Assembly (NCBI RefSeq): GCF_040219215.1
Contig: NZ_JAVJSX010000019.1
Location: forward strand, 134,581 to 198,580
Direction: 5' to 3'
From: Thalassobaculum_A sp040219215
Lineage (GTDB): Bacteria; Pseudomonadota; Alphaproteobacteria; Thalassobaculales; Thalassobaculaceae
Length of the DNA stretch: 64,000 nucleotides
Shown: positions 8,491-14,941 of the stretch, piece by piece
Numbering within the stretch: the stretch's first letter is position 1
How the letters are laid out: the number at the start of each line of letters is the position of its first letter
Notes under the pieces: generated by a model
What the model was told of the DNA's origin: nothing
Database searches by the model: none
Seen by the model: the letters and a program-made list of their open reading frames with translations, nothing else
Position numbers and translations under genes: made by a program

Positions 8491-9519
8491 ATGCGCAGTT
8501 CCACCCTCATCCACATCGTCGGCTGCCACGCCGAGGGCGAGGTCGGCGACGTCATCGTCGGGGGCGTCGCCCCGCCGCCAGGTGGCACGCTGTGGGAGCA
8601 GTCACGGTTCATCGCCCGCGACGCGAAGCTGCGGAACCTGGTGCTGAACGAACCGCGCGGCGGAGTGTTCAGGCACGTCAATCTGCTGGTCCCGCCCAAG
8701 GACCCGCGGGCCGCCATGGGCTTCATCATCATGGAGCCGGCGGACACGCCGCCGATGTCGGGCTCGAACAGCCTGTGCGTCGCCACGGTCCTGCTGGAAA
8801 CCGGTATCGTCCCGATGACCGAGCCGGTGACCACGATGCTGCTGGAAGCACCGGGCGGCCTGGTCGAGGCGACCGCGACCTGTCGTGGCGGGAAGGTCGA
8901 GCGCGTGCGGATCCGCAACATCCCGTCGTTCGCCGACCGGCTTGACGCCACGATGGAGGTGGCAGGCCTCGGCACCCTCACCGTCGATACCGCGTTCGGA
9001 GGCGACAGCTTCGTGATCGTGCCGGCTGCCGACCTCGGTTTCGCGCTCACCCCCGATGAAGCACGCGATATCGCGGCGGTTGGCACCCGGATCACCGCGG
9101 CCGCGACCGAACAACTGCCCTTCAGCCATCCCGATCTGCCGGAGTGGACGCACTATTCGTTCTGCCAGGTGGCGGGACCGGTCCTTCCGCTCAACGACGG
9201 TTATACAGGCAAGAACGCCGTCGTCATCCGGCCCGGCAAGATCGACCGGTCCCCGACCGGCACCGGCTGCTCAGCGCGCATGGCGGTGCTGCACGCCCGT
9301 GGACAACTCGCCGTCGGACAGCCGTTCGTCGCCACCTCGCTGATCGACTCCCGGTTCGACGGCCGCATCGAGGCGGTCGAGCAGCGTGCCGGCAAGACCT
9401 GGGTCACGCCGTCGATCGAAGGCCGTGCCTGGATCACCGACACAAGGCAGTTGATGGTCGATCCGAGCGATCCTTGGCCCCAAGGCTACCGGTTGAGCGA
9501 CACTTGGCCCGGTGCCTGA
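8491..9519 (+). CDS. Proline racemase family protein with atypical active site
   Basis: 342 residues of the proline racemase / hydroxyproline epimerase / trans-3-hydroxy-L-proline dehydratase fold. The first catalytic position, Cys in MCGH of racemases, is Ser90 in TPPMSGSNSLCVATV; the second, Cys in DRSPCGTG, is Thr256 in DRSPTGTGCSARM, with a shifted Cys260. The usual MHTGGEP entry is GCHAEGEVGDVIVGG. A Thr at the second site is known from the dehydratase branch; Ser/Thr together is not a pair I can assign, so substrate is open. Single gene with ATG after a GTGGAGGTCCC ribosome site. Confidence 0.85.
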   Translation: MRSSTLIHIVGCHAEGEVGDVIVGGVAPPPGGTLWEQSRFIARDAKLRNLVLNEPRGGVFRHVNLLVPPKDPRAAMGFIIMEPADTPPMSGSNSLCVATVLLETGIVPMTEPVTTMLLEAPGGLVEATATCRGGKVERVRIRNIPSFADRLDATMEVAGLGTLTVDTAFGGDSFVIVPAADLGFALTPDEARDIAAVGTRITAAATEQLPFSHPDLPEWTHYSFCQVAGPVLPLNDGYTGKNAVVIRPGKIDRSPTGTGCSARMAVLHARGQLAVGQPFVATSLIDSRFDGRIEAVEQRAGKTWVTPSIEGRAWITDTRQLMVDPSDPWPQGYRLSDTWPGA

Positions 9520-9590
9520 GGCGCAGGACAGCGGCGGAACCGAGCCGGTCCTACGCCGCACCCCCAGCATCAAAATTCAACATCTACGGA

Positions 9591-9610
9591 ACCTTCCTGC
9601 GCAGGAAGGT
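9591..9610. promoter_or_regulatory. 20-bp perfect palindrome, CueR/HmrR-like operator
   Basis: ACCTTCCTGCGCAGGAAGGT is fully self-complementary. MerR-family copper sensors bind ACCTTCC-(6 or 7)-GGAAGGT type dyads between widely spaced -35 and -10 boxes. It lies 62 bp upstream of the DUF305 gene. Outer GGAA and TTCC flanks extend the symmetry imperfectly. No T-tract follows, so an intrinsic terminator for the preceding gene is unlikely. Clear -35/-10 hexamers were not found. Confidence 0.55.
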
Positions 9611-9672
9611 GATTCCTCCCAGATGTGACATCGGCGCATTGCCGCCACCCGACACCCGACCGGGAGGAAACT

Positions 9673-10155
9673 GTGAAAGGATCCTACATCCGCTTCCTGG
9701 CGATGATCGCGACGTCGACGATCGTCATGTTCGGCCTGATGTACTTGAACACCTACGCGATCGATCACGTGTTCTTCAGCGAAACCCGCAGCTACATGGC
9801 GCTCTACATGGGCGCCACGATGGCCGTGATCATGCTGGCCTTCATGCTCGGCATGTACACCAACCGCTCGGCCAATATCGCGGTGTTTGCAGGCAGCATC
9901 ATCGTCTTCGCCGCCGCGCTGTTCCTGTTGCGCAGTCAGGCGACCGTCCAGGACGTTTCCTGGATGAAGGCGATGATCCCGCACCACTCGATCGCAATCC
10001 TGACCAGCGAGCGGGCCGAGATCCGTGACCCCCGGGTGCGCCACCTGGCCGATGAGATCATCAAGGCTCAGCGCCTCGAGATCGCCGAGATGAAGGCTCT
10101 GATCGCCGACCTCAACGGCGGACCGGCGGCGACGCCCGAGATCGATGGGAAATAG
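9673..10155 (+). CDS. DUF305 domain membrane-anchored protein
   Basis: 160 residues from GTG 9673, chosen because GGGAGGAAACT precedes it. Three hydrophobic segments (residues ~5-27, 34-55, 61-80) lead into the DUF305 core with WMKAMIPHHSIAIL and the helix EIIKAQRLEIAEMKALI. The M-x2-MIPHH Met/His pattern is typical of DUF305 proteins, many of which sit beside copper-handling genes. Its C-terminal domain would face one side of the inner membrane as a helical bundle. It is the first gene of a two-gene operon (17-bp gap) under the palindrome at 9591. Confidence 0.85.
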   Translation: MKGSYIRFLAMIATSTIVMFGLMYLNTYAIDHVFFSETRSYMALYMGATMAVIMLAFMLGMYTNRSANIAVFAGSIIVFAAALFLLRSQATVQDVSWMKAMIPHHSIAILTSERAEIRDPRVRHLADEIIKAQRLEIAEMKALIADLNGGPAATPEIDGK

Positions 10156-10172
10156 CAGTCAAGGAGACATCC

Positions 10173-10928
10173 ATGGCGGAAGGAGAGACGAAGACCGCCC
10201 GCCTCTACCGTATGGTCATGCCCGACCATGTCTGCCCGTACGGCTTGAAGTCGAAGGATCTGCTGGAGCGTCACGGTTTCGAGGTCGAAGACCATCACCT
10301 GACCACCCGCGCCGAGACCGATGCGTTCCAGGACCGGCATGGGGTCGACACGACGCCCCAGACCTTCATCGGCGACGCCAGGATCGGCGGTCATGACGAG
10401 TTGCGCGGGTATTTCGGCCTGAAGGTCGCCGATGGCGATGACGTCACCTATCAGCCCATTGTTGCGGTGTTCGCGACGGCCGCGGCGATGGCGCTGGCAA
10501 CCAGTTGGGCGGCTTTCGACTCCGTCCTGACCGTGCGGACTGCGGAATGGTTCATCGCCTTCAGCATGTGCATCCTCGCCATCCAGAAGCTGCGCGACGT
10601 CGAGGGTTTCTCGACGATGTTTCTGAACTACGACCTACTGGCACGGCGCTGGGTGCGCTACGGCTACGTCTACCCATTTGCGGAGGCGCTGGCCGGCGTG
10701 CTGATGATTGCCGGCGCCGTGATCTGGCTGGCCGCTCCCGTGGCGTTGTTCATCGGCACGGTCGGCGCGGTCTCAGTAATCAAGGCGGTCTATGTGGATC
10801 GCCGCGAAATCAAATGCGCCTGCGTCGGCGGCGATACGAACGTGCCGCTGGGAGCCGTCTCGTTGACCGAGAACCTCATGATGGTCGGCATGGCGGTGTG
10901 GATGGTGGCGAAGGATCGGTTCCTCTAG
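10173..10928 (+). CDS. Glutaredoxin-like domain fused to MauE/DoxX-type membrane domain
   Basis: 251 residues. N-terminal ~85 residues are glutaredoxin-like (MVMPDHVCPYGLKSKDLLERHGF, TTPQTFIGDARIGG) but the active site is C21-P-Y-G, a single-thiol version. A four-helix membrane domain follows from ~residue 95 (two pairs of helices) and ends with IKCACVGGDTNVPLGAVSLTENLMM, the Cys-x-Cys and downstream helix typical of MauE-like redox membrane proteins. It probably passes electrons or thiol equivalents across the inner membrane. Cotranscribed with the DUF305 gene; ribosome site AAGGAG. Confidence 0.85.
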   Translation: MAEGETKTARLYRMVMPDHVCPYGLKSKDLLERHGFEVEDHHLTTRAETDAFQDRHGVDTTPQTFIGDARIGGHDELRGYFGLKVADGDDVTYQPIVAVFATAAAMALATSWAAFDSVLTVRTAEWFIAFSMCILAIQKLRDVEGFSTMFLNYDLLARRWVRYGYVYPFAEALAGVLMIAGAVIWLAAPVALFIGTVGAVSVIKAVYVDRREIKCACVGGDTNVPLGAVSLTENLMMVGMAVWMVAKDRFL

Positions 10929-11043
10929 GGATCGGGGCTCGTTCCGTAAACTCCGCATTGGCGGGACAATCAGCACGTCCTCTTAGCAATTCATTCATCC
11001 GAATCAGCCAGAGTCGGGGGACCACCCCGCTCGGGAGCGTACC

Positions 11044-11271
11044 ATGACCAAGCTGGAGAACCTCGACGGCATCACCCTGGACCTGATCCGCGAGGCCTAT
11101 TTGGAAACGGCGCAGGAAACGATGGAACGCGGAGGCTCCAAGCTGAAGGCACACATGGAAGCCATCATCGCCGCCTCGATGTATGTCGCCGCAGCCATCG
11201 GCATCGAGGACGAGGATGCCAAGCGCCTGGTCGTGAAGGTGGTGCGCAGCGACGCCGAGCTCGCACTGTAG
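11044..11271 (+). CDS. Hypothetical protein (75 aa, helical)
   Basis: Unrecognised. The product is predicted to be largely helical (LDLIREAYLETAQETMERGG and HMEAIIAASMYVAAAIGIE) with balanced charge and no signal peptide. GGGAGCGTACC precedes the ATG. It stands alone, 115 bp after the Grx-MauE gene, and converges with the methyltransferase gene whose stop is 8 bp away. Expression from the upstream copper-type operon is possible but not shown. Confidence 0.6.
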   Translation: MTKLENLDGITLDLIREAYLETAQETMERGGSKLKAHMEAIIAASMYVAAAIGIEDEDAKRLVVKVVRSDAELAL

Positions 11272-11278
11272 ACGTCGA

Positions 11279-11989
11279 TCAGCCCGGTCCCTGCCAAACC
11301 ATTGCGAAACTGACCGGGTGGCTGCGGTACTTCGCGAACCACTTCGGCTTGACGCTGGCCCAGGCTTCGTCGACCACCCCCTCGACCATCTCGCCAAGCC
11401 GAAGACCGACAGCGTGCGCGGCAGCCACATGATCGCTGGCGAGATGCACATGGCTTTCGATCGCGACGGGCTGTCCCGGTGCCCGGTCGAAATGCGTGGC
11501 AATGCCCATCATCAGGAAATGCGGGTGGTACCCGACCAGGACAAACCGGCCGCCCGGCGCCAGCAACCTCCGGGCCTCGGCGTACAACGGCCGCAGATCC
11601 GCCAGATGCTCGTCGACCAGCGACGTGACGACGAGGTCATACGCGCCTCCGTCGAAGCCGGTCGCTGAGAGATCGCCCAGGACCAACCGGTCGTGAGCCC
11701 CCTTCCTCCGTGCCATCTCCAGCATCTGCGGGGTGCAGTCGATGCCATGCGCCTCGGCAACCCCGGCCTGCTTCAGCCACACACCCGTCCGGCCGGTGCC
11801 GCAGGCCAGATCGGCAGCCCGTCGGCACGACTGCCAGTCGATGCTCGTAAGGTCGGCGAGCAGACGCAAGTCAAGCAGATCGACAACGGTGCCCTCGTAG
11901 GTGGCGGCCCATTCGCTGTAGCCAACCTTGACCGGAACCGTCTCGTAGTGGCGGGTATCGAAGGGACGGAAGTCCATTGCGGCACTCAT
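11279..11989 (-). CDS. Class I SAM-dependent methyltransferase
   Basis: 236 residues. Motif I is AADLACGTGRTGVWL near residue 53, post-I GIDCTPQMLEMAR, then YDLVVTSLVDEHLADL and LLAPGGRFVLVGYHPHFLMMG, all standard for Methyltransf_11/25. The N-terminal YETVPVKVGYSEWAATYEGTV is typical of small-molecule methyltransferases. The ATG at 11989 (MSAAMDF) is used; an ATG at 11977 is equally possible and neither has a good ribosome site. Its upstream end lies only 50 bp from one copy of the 13-bp repeat bounding the SLATT module. Confidence 0.82.
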   Translation of the reverse strand: MSAAMDFRPFDTRHYETVPVKVGYSEWAATYEGTVVDLLDLRLLADLTSIDWQSCRRAADLACGTGRTGVWLKQAGVAEAHGIDCTPQMLEMARRKGAHDRLVLGDLSATGFDGGAYDLVVTSLVDEHLADLRPLYAEARRLLAPGGRFVLVGYHPHFLMMGIATHFDRAPGQPVAIESHVHLASDHVAAAHAVGLRLGEMVEGVVDEAWASVKPKWFAKYRSHPVSFAMVWQGPG

Positions 11990-12038
11990 TCGCTGAGGAA
12001 GCCGCGATGTTAGCCCACACCGGCCGGCCGCTGCCGCG

Positions 12039-12051
12039 CATAACTTATGCA
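12039..12051 (+). repeat. 13-bp direct repeat, copy 1 (palindromic core)
   Basis: CATAACTTATGCA, identical to 13413-13425 in the same orientation. The first 11 bases form CATAA-C-TTATG, a perfect 5-1-5 dyad. Between the copies lies an AT-richer two-gene segment, so the repeats look like a site-specific insertion boundary. The arms resemble dif/Xer half-sites, but the one-base centre is too short for a normal dif. Confidence 0.7.
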
Positions 12052-12052
12052 A

Positions 12053-12320
12053 CCTCTCTCGTGCTTAGCCCCGCGACCCTGTCTTCGCCGATACCGAGGA
12101 TGATGATGCTCGGATAGTCGCGCAAGACGATGACCGTGTCTGCCAAGAATAGATTCTCAGCCAAATTCACCAAGACCAACCCAACCAAGCTGAGCTCGAT
12201 CGTCGAGTGCGTGCAGTGGCGGCGAGCAACGGGAAAGCAAGCTACCGGTTAGACCCAAACGGAAGCAGGCCATTGGTCGATCGAACATCAAGTTGAGGAG
12301 ATTCTGTCCGGTCCGACGCA
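12053..12320. other. Stretch inside the module without a convincing gene
   Basis: Below-average GC for the window. On the minus strand 12045-12248 is open for 67 codons with strand-like hydrophobic content (IVLRDYPSIIILGIGEDRVA) and its TAA lies inside the direct repeat, but it lacks an ATG and a ribosome site. On the plus strand 12130-12252 encodes 40 residues from ATG (MTVSAKNRFSAKF). Neither is well supported; one may be a gene remnant. Confidence 0.45.
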
Positions 12321-12917
12321 CTACGACCCTGAGGGCCGATCCATCCGCGGGAAATCAGCGTGGTGAAATGGCCAGATATTGCGCAACGCGAGCTTCCAAG
12401 GTGGAATCTTTTTGTATCGCACCCCAGGAGCGCCAATGACTTGAGCAACCGCGTTGTAGCAAGCCGCATTCAGTGCGTAGTAAACGGTAGGCGGTTCATC
12501 GGCTAAGGCCGCATAGAGTTCGTTGTGCCACTCTTGGATCCTGTGGGAACTGTCTTCAAAACGGTCAATACGCCCAGCCAATGCGAAAAGCCGCTGCCTC
12601 AGACTGTCATGAAGCCGGGCCTTTGTACTGATCCCGAACGCCGCCTCAATGGCCGCAATGACCGCCGGAAGAAGCATAAAGACCGCATTGTAGGCTGGAG
12701 TCGACAGCCATTGTGTTGCGACACTGACCGCAGCAGAACTTGCCGTCACAAACACAATGAAGTTTAAGGTTCGGTGAATGGCGTCAAAGAAGCCAGCCCT
12801 CTCGGCATGATACCGGGCCGATCGCTCAGCGTCCGCCCAAAGGTCATAGGCCGTGTCGGCCTTGGGAGCATCGCTCGTTCGAATCGACTTTGAGGTCGCT
12901 TGTTTCACTCGTCTCAC
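12321..12917 (-). CDS. SLATT-type two-transmembrane protein
   Basis: 198 residues. Two adjacent TM helices (residues ~51-70 and ~76-96) are preceded by an amphipathic helix ending ARYHAERAGFFDAIHR and followed by a long helical tail (RLHDSLRQRLFALAGRIDRFEDSS, IQEWHNELYAALADEPP). This is the layout of SLATT domains, membrane effectors linked to nucleotide-sensing conflict systems. The late YYALNAACYNAVAQVIG is also seen in these proteins. It overlaps the partner gene by 4 bp. Base composition is clearly less GC-rich than flanking genes, suggesting transfer. Family call by pattern, no search. Confidence 0.7.
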   Translation of the reverse strand: MRRVKQATSKSIRTSDAPKADTAYDLWADAERSARYHAERAGFFDAIHRTLNFIVFVTASSAAVSVATQWLSTPAYNAVFMLLPAVIAAIEAAFGISTKARLHDSLRQRLFALAGRIDRFEDSSHRIQEWHNELYAALADEPPTVYYALNAACYNAVAQVIGAPGVRYKKIPPWKLALRNIWPFHHADFPRMDRPSGS

Positions 12918-13384
12918 CCTCTGGTCGGAGGATCATCATCCCGCGGCGGCAGTGACACATAATACACCGAACCAATAAAGTACTCCAACGATATGAATTC
13001 GTTAAAATAATAAGCTAATACCTCCACATTCTCGGGAGAATCTGTGTCACTAGCACGCGCCAAAATCTCCGCTTCAGATGCCCGAATAACCCTCAGATGC
13101 TCAATCAGTTCCCCTTCGCCAACCACCGAAAGCGGTCCGCTCCGCACACGAAGCATCAAGGTATCGAGATCCTCGACCGCTCTCATCCACGTTAGTAGCG
13201 AGACCGGCTGGTAGCCTCGCGAAAACTGCGACCGAAGCGCCCGACGGATGAACTGCAGCCTCTCCCGAATTTTCTCCGTGTCCAATGTCCCGCCCCCCGG
13301 CGACCCGCCCAACACATCCGTCACGGAGCGACATTCACGAGCGCCTAAACCAACGGATGTTTTTTTGACGATATCACAGGGCAT
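12914..13384 (-). CDS. Unknown protein cotranscribed with the SLATT gene
   Basis: 156 residues from ATG 13384, or ~123 from a TTG at 13285 (LDTEKIRERLQFIRR) that has GGGGGGCGGG upstream; the extra N-terminus is low-complexity, so the shorter form is attractive. The body is helical (RERLQFIRRALRSQF, LLTWMRAVEDLDTLML, LIEHLRVIRASEAEIL) ending in a hydrophobic EFISLEYFIGSVYYVSL. No family recognised. It is AT-rich for this genome and translationally coupled to the SLATT gene, so it may sense or restrain that membrane protein. Confidence 0.65.
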   Translation of the reverse strand: MPCDIVKKTSVGLGARECRSVTDVLGGSPGGGTLDTEKIRERLQFIRRALRSQFSRGYQPVSLLTWMRAVEDLDTLMLRVRSGPLSVVGEGELIEHLRVIRASEAEILARASDTDSPENVEVLAYYFNEFISLEYFIGSVYYVSLPPRDDDPPTRG

Positions 13385-13412
13385 TCAGGCGCCCAAGCTA
13401 AGTCGCGCGGGC

Positions 13413-13425
13413 CATAACTTATGCA
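13413..13425 (+). repeat. 13-bp direct repeat, copy 2 (palindromic core)
   Basis: Second exact copy of CATAACTTATGCA, 1374 bp from the first, on the promoter side of the two-gene module. High GC resumes immediately beyond it (CCGGCCGG), consistent with a junction. See copy 1 for symmetry. Confidence 0.7.
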
Positions 13426-13543
13426 TCCGGCCGGTCGGGCGCGGTCATCGACCGGTTTTCCTGGGAACCGCCGGTGGTCGGGGATACCCTGCTGCCGCTC
13501 CGGATCGCGTCGCCGGGCCACCCGCAGCCTTCGAGGCACCAGA

Positions 13544-13867
13544 TTGCCCGACCACCAAGAAATCTCGCCGTGCCAGACCTGCGGTGCCTGCTGCGCCTAT
13601 TCCCGAAGCTGGCCTCGGTTCACGATCGAGGACGACGGGGACATCGAACGCATACCCCGCTATCTGGTCGACGAGGATCAGGGCGGCATGAAATGCCACG
13701 GTGACCGCTGCGCAGCGCTGGACGGCGACATCGGGGTCGCGACGGCCTGCTCGATCTACGAGGTACGGCCGGTGGTCTGCCGGTCCTGCCAGCCGGGTGA
13801 CGAGGAATGCCTGATGGCCCGCCGGAGGCATGGAATGTCGCCAATCGAGGTCGCAGCCGGGGCGTAG
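13544..13867 (+). CDS. YkgJ family cysteine cluster protein
   Basis: 107 residues from TTG 13544 (GAGGCACCAGA before it): MPDHQEISPCQTCGACCAYS. The Cys pattern is CxxCxxCC, then CHGDRCAALDG, then ACSIYEVRPVVCRSCQPG with CLMARRRHG, the full Zn/Fe-S type cluster of YkgJ/CxxCxxCC proteins. An ATG at 13421 in the same frame lies inside the 13-bp repeat and would add an Arg-rich, low-complexity leader, so it is not preferred. Role of the family is unknown; redox or metal-binding is assumed. Confidence 0.82.
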   Translation: MPDHQEISPCQTCGACCAYSRSWPRFTIEDDGDIERIPRYLVDEDQGGMKCHGDRCAALDGDIGVATACSIYEVRPVVCRSCQPGDEECLMARRRHGMSPIEVAAGA

Positions 13868-13939
13868 GGGAATCGACATCCGCGCCCTGCCCGCACAAGC
13901 TTTGCGGCCGCTGCCGATCAACCGACGGAGCCCGCAGCC

Positions 13940-14941
13940 ATGGACCCGATCTACATCACCTACCTGAACCGCCTGGATGTCGAGGAGCTCAAGCTCACCA
14001 ACGACGAGATCCTGGAGGCGATCGAGACCGCACTGGCCGTGCAGGGCCGCGGCGAGGCGGTGATCGAGCCACGCATGCACCTGGAGCCGAAGGTGGCAAA
14101 CGGCCACTTCAACGTGCTGCGCGGCGCGCTGAAGCCACCGGTCGACCTTGCCGGCGTCAAGGTGGTCGGCGATTTCGTGGACAACTACACACTGGGGTAT
14201 CCGTCCGAGCTTGCCGTGCTGCTGCTGATGGATCCGCGGATGGGTGCACCGCGGGCCATCCTGGACGCCAGCGGCATCACCGACATGCGCACCGGCGCGG
14301 TGACCGCGATCGGCGCCAAGTACCTGGCCCGCAAGAGCTCCAGGATCCTCGGGCACATCGGCGCCCGCGGCACGGCCTACTGGAACGTCCGGCTGCTCGA
14401 CCATCTGTTCGACTTCGACGAGATCCGGGTGCATTCCCGCCGCCCGGAAAGCCGCGAGGCGTTTGGCGAGCGCCTGACCCGGGATCTCGGCAAGCCGGTG
14501 ATCGTCACTGACGATTGGAAGAGCTGCCTGGAGGGCGCCGACATCGTGGTCGAAGCTTCCCGGCTCAGCCAGCCCGAGCCGATCCTGAAGACCGACTGGA
14601 TCAAGCCCGGCGCCCTGGTCATCCCCTACGGCACCATGAGCGCGGTCGAGCTGTCGTTGACCGACATCATGGCGAAGCTGGTGGTCGACGATTGGGGACA
14701 GTGCAAAGGCGGCCAGTTCGGCAGCCTGCGCGCCCATGTCGAAGCCGGCAAACTGTCGGAGCAGACCCTGCACGCCGAACTGGGGCAGATCGTCGCCGGC
14801 CTGAAGCCCGGCCGCGAGAACGACGACGAGACCATCCTGCTGTGGCATCGCGGCCTGTCGCTGTCCGACATCGCCCTTGGCCATGCCATGCTGGAGAAGA
14901 GCCAGCGCCTCGGCATCGGCCAGCGGTTGCGTTTCGCATGA
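13940..14941 (+). CDS. Ornithine cyclodeaminase / mu-crystallin family protein
   Basis: 333 residues. N-terminal substrate half (EPRMHLEPKVANGHFNVLRG, the KVVGDFVDNYTLGYPSE loop) and an NAD-binding Rossmann half (ILGHIGARGTAYWNVRLLDHLF, VHSRRPESREAF, ADIVVEAS). Family members reduce imines or deaminate amino acids with NAD(P). The fingerprint is GARG instead of the usual GTGxQA and the protein differs from true ornithine cyclodeaminase. It overlaps the next gene (ATGA), an ammonia-lyase homologue, so both likely act on one amino-acid-derived substrate. Confidence 0.85.
   Translation: MDPIYITYLNRLDVEELKLTNDEILEAIETALAVQGRGEAVIEPRMHLEPKVANGHFNVLRGALKPPVDLAGVKVVGDFVDNYTLGYPSELAVLLLMDPRMGAPRAILDASGITDMRTGAVTAIGAKYLARKSSRILGHIGARGTAYWNVRLLDHLFDFDEIRVHSRRPESREAFGERLTRDLGKPVIVTDDWKSCLEGADIVVEASRLSQPEPILKTDWIKPGALVIPYGTMSAVELSLTDIMAKLVVDDWGQCKGGQFGSLRAHVEAGKLSEQTLHAELGQIVAGLKPGRENDDETILLWHRGLSLSDIALGHAMLEKSQRLGIGQRLRFA

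Noticed and set aside
12130..12252. 40-codon plus-strand frame starting MTVSAKNRF
   Set aside because: No ribosome site, no neighbours on that strand, overlaps the opposite open frame in the same gap.
12039..13425. Reading the SLATT module as a complete mobile element
   Set aside because: No integrase, transposase or terminal inverted repeats; only the direct repeats support insertion, so it is reported as a cassette-like segment.
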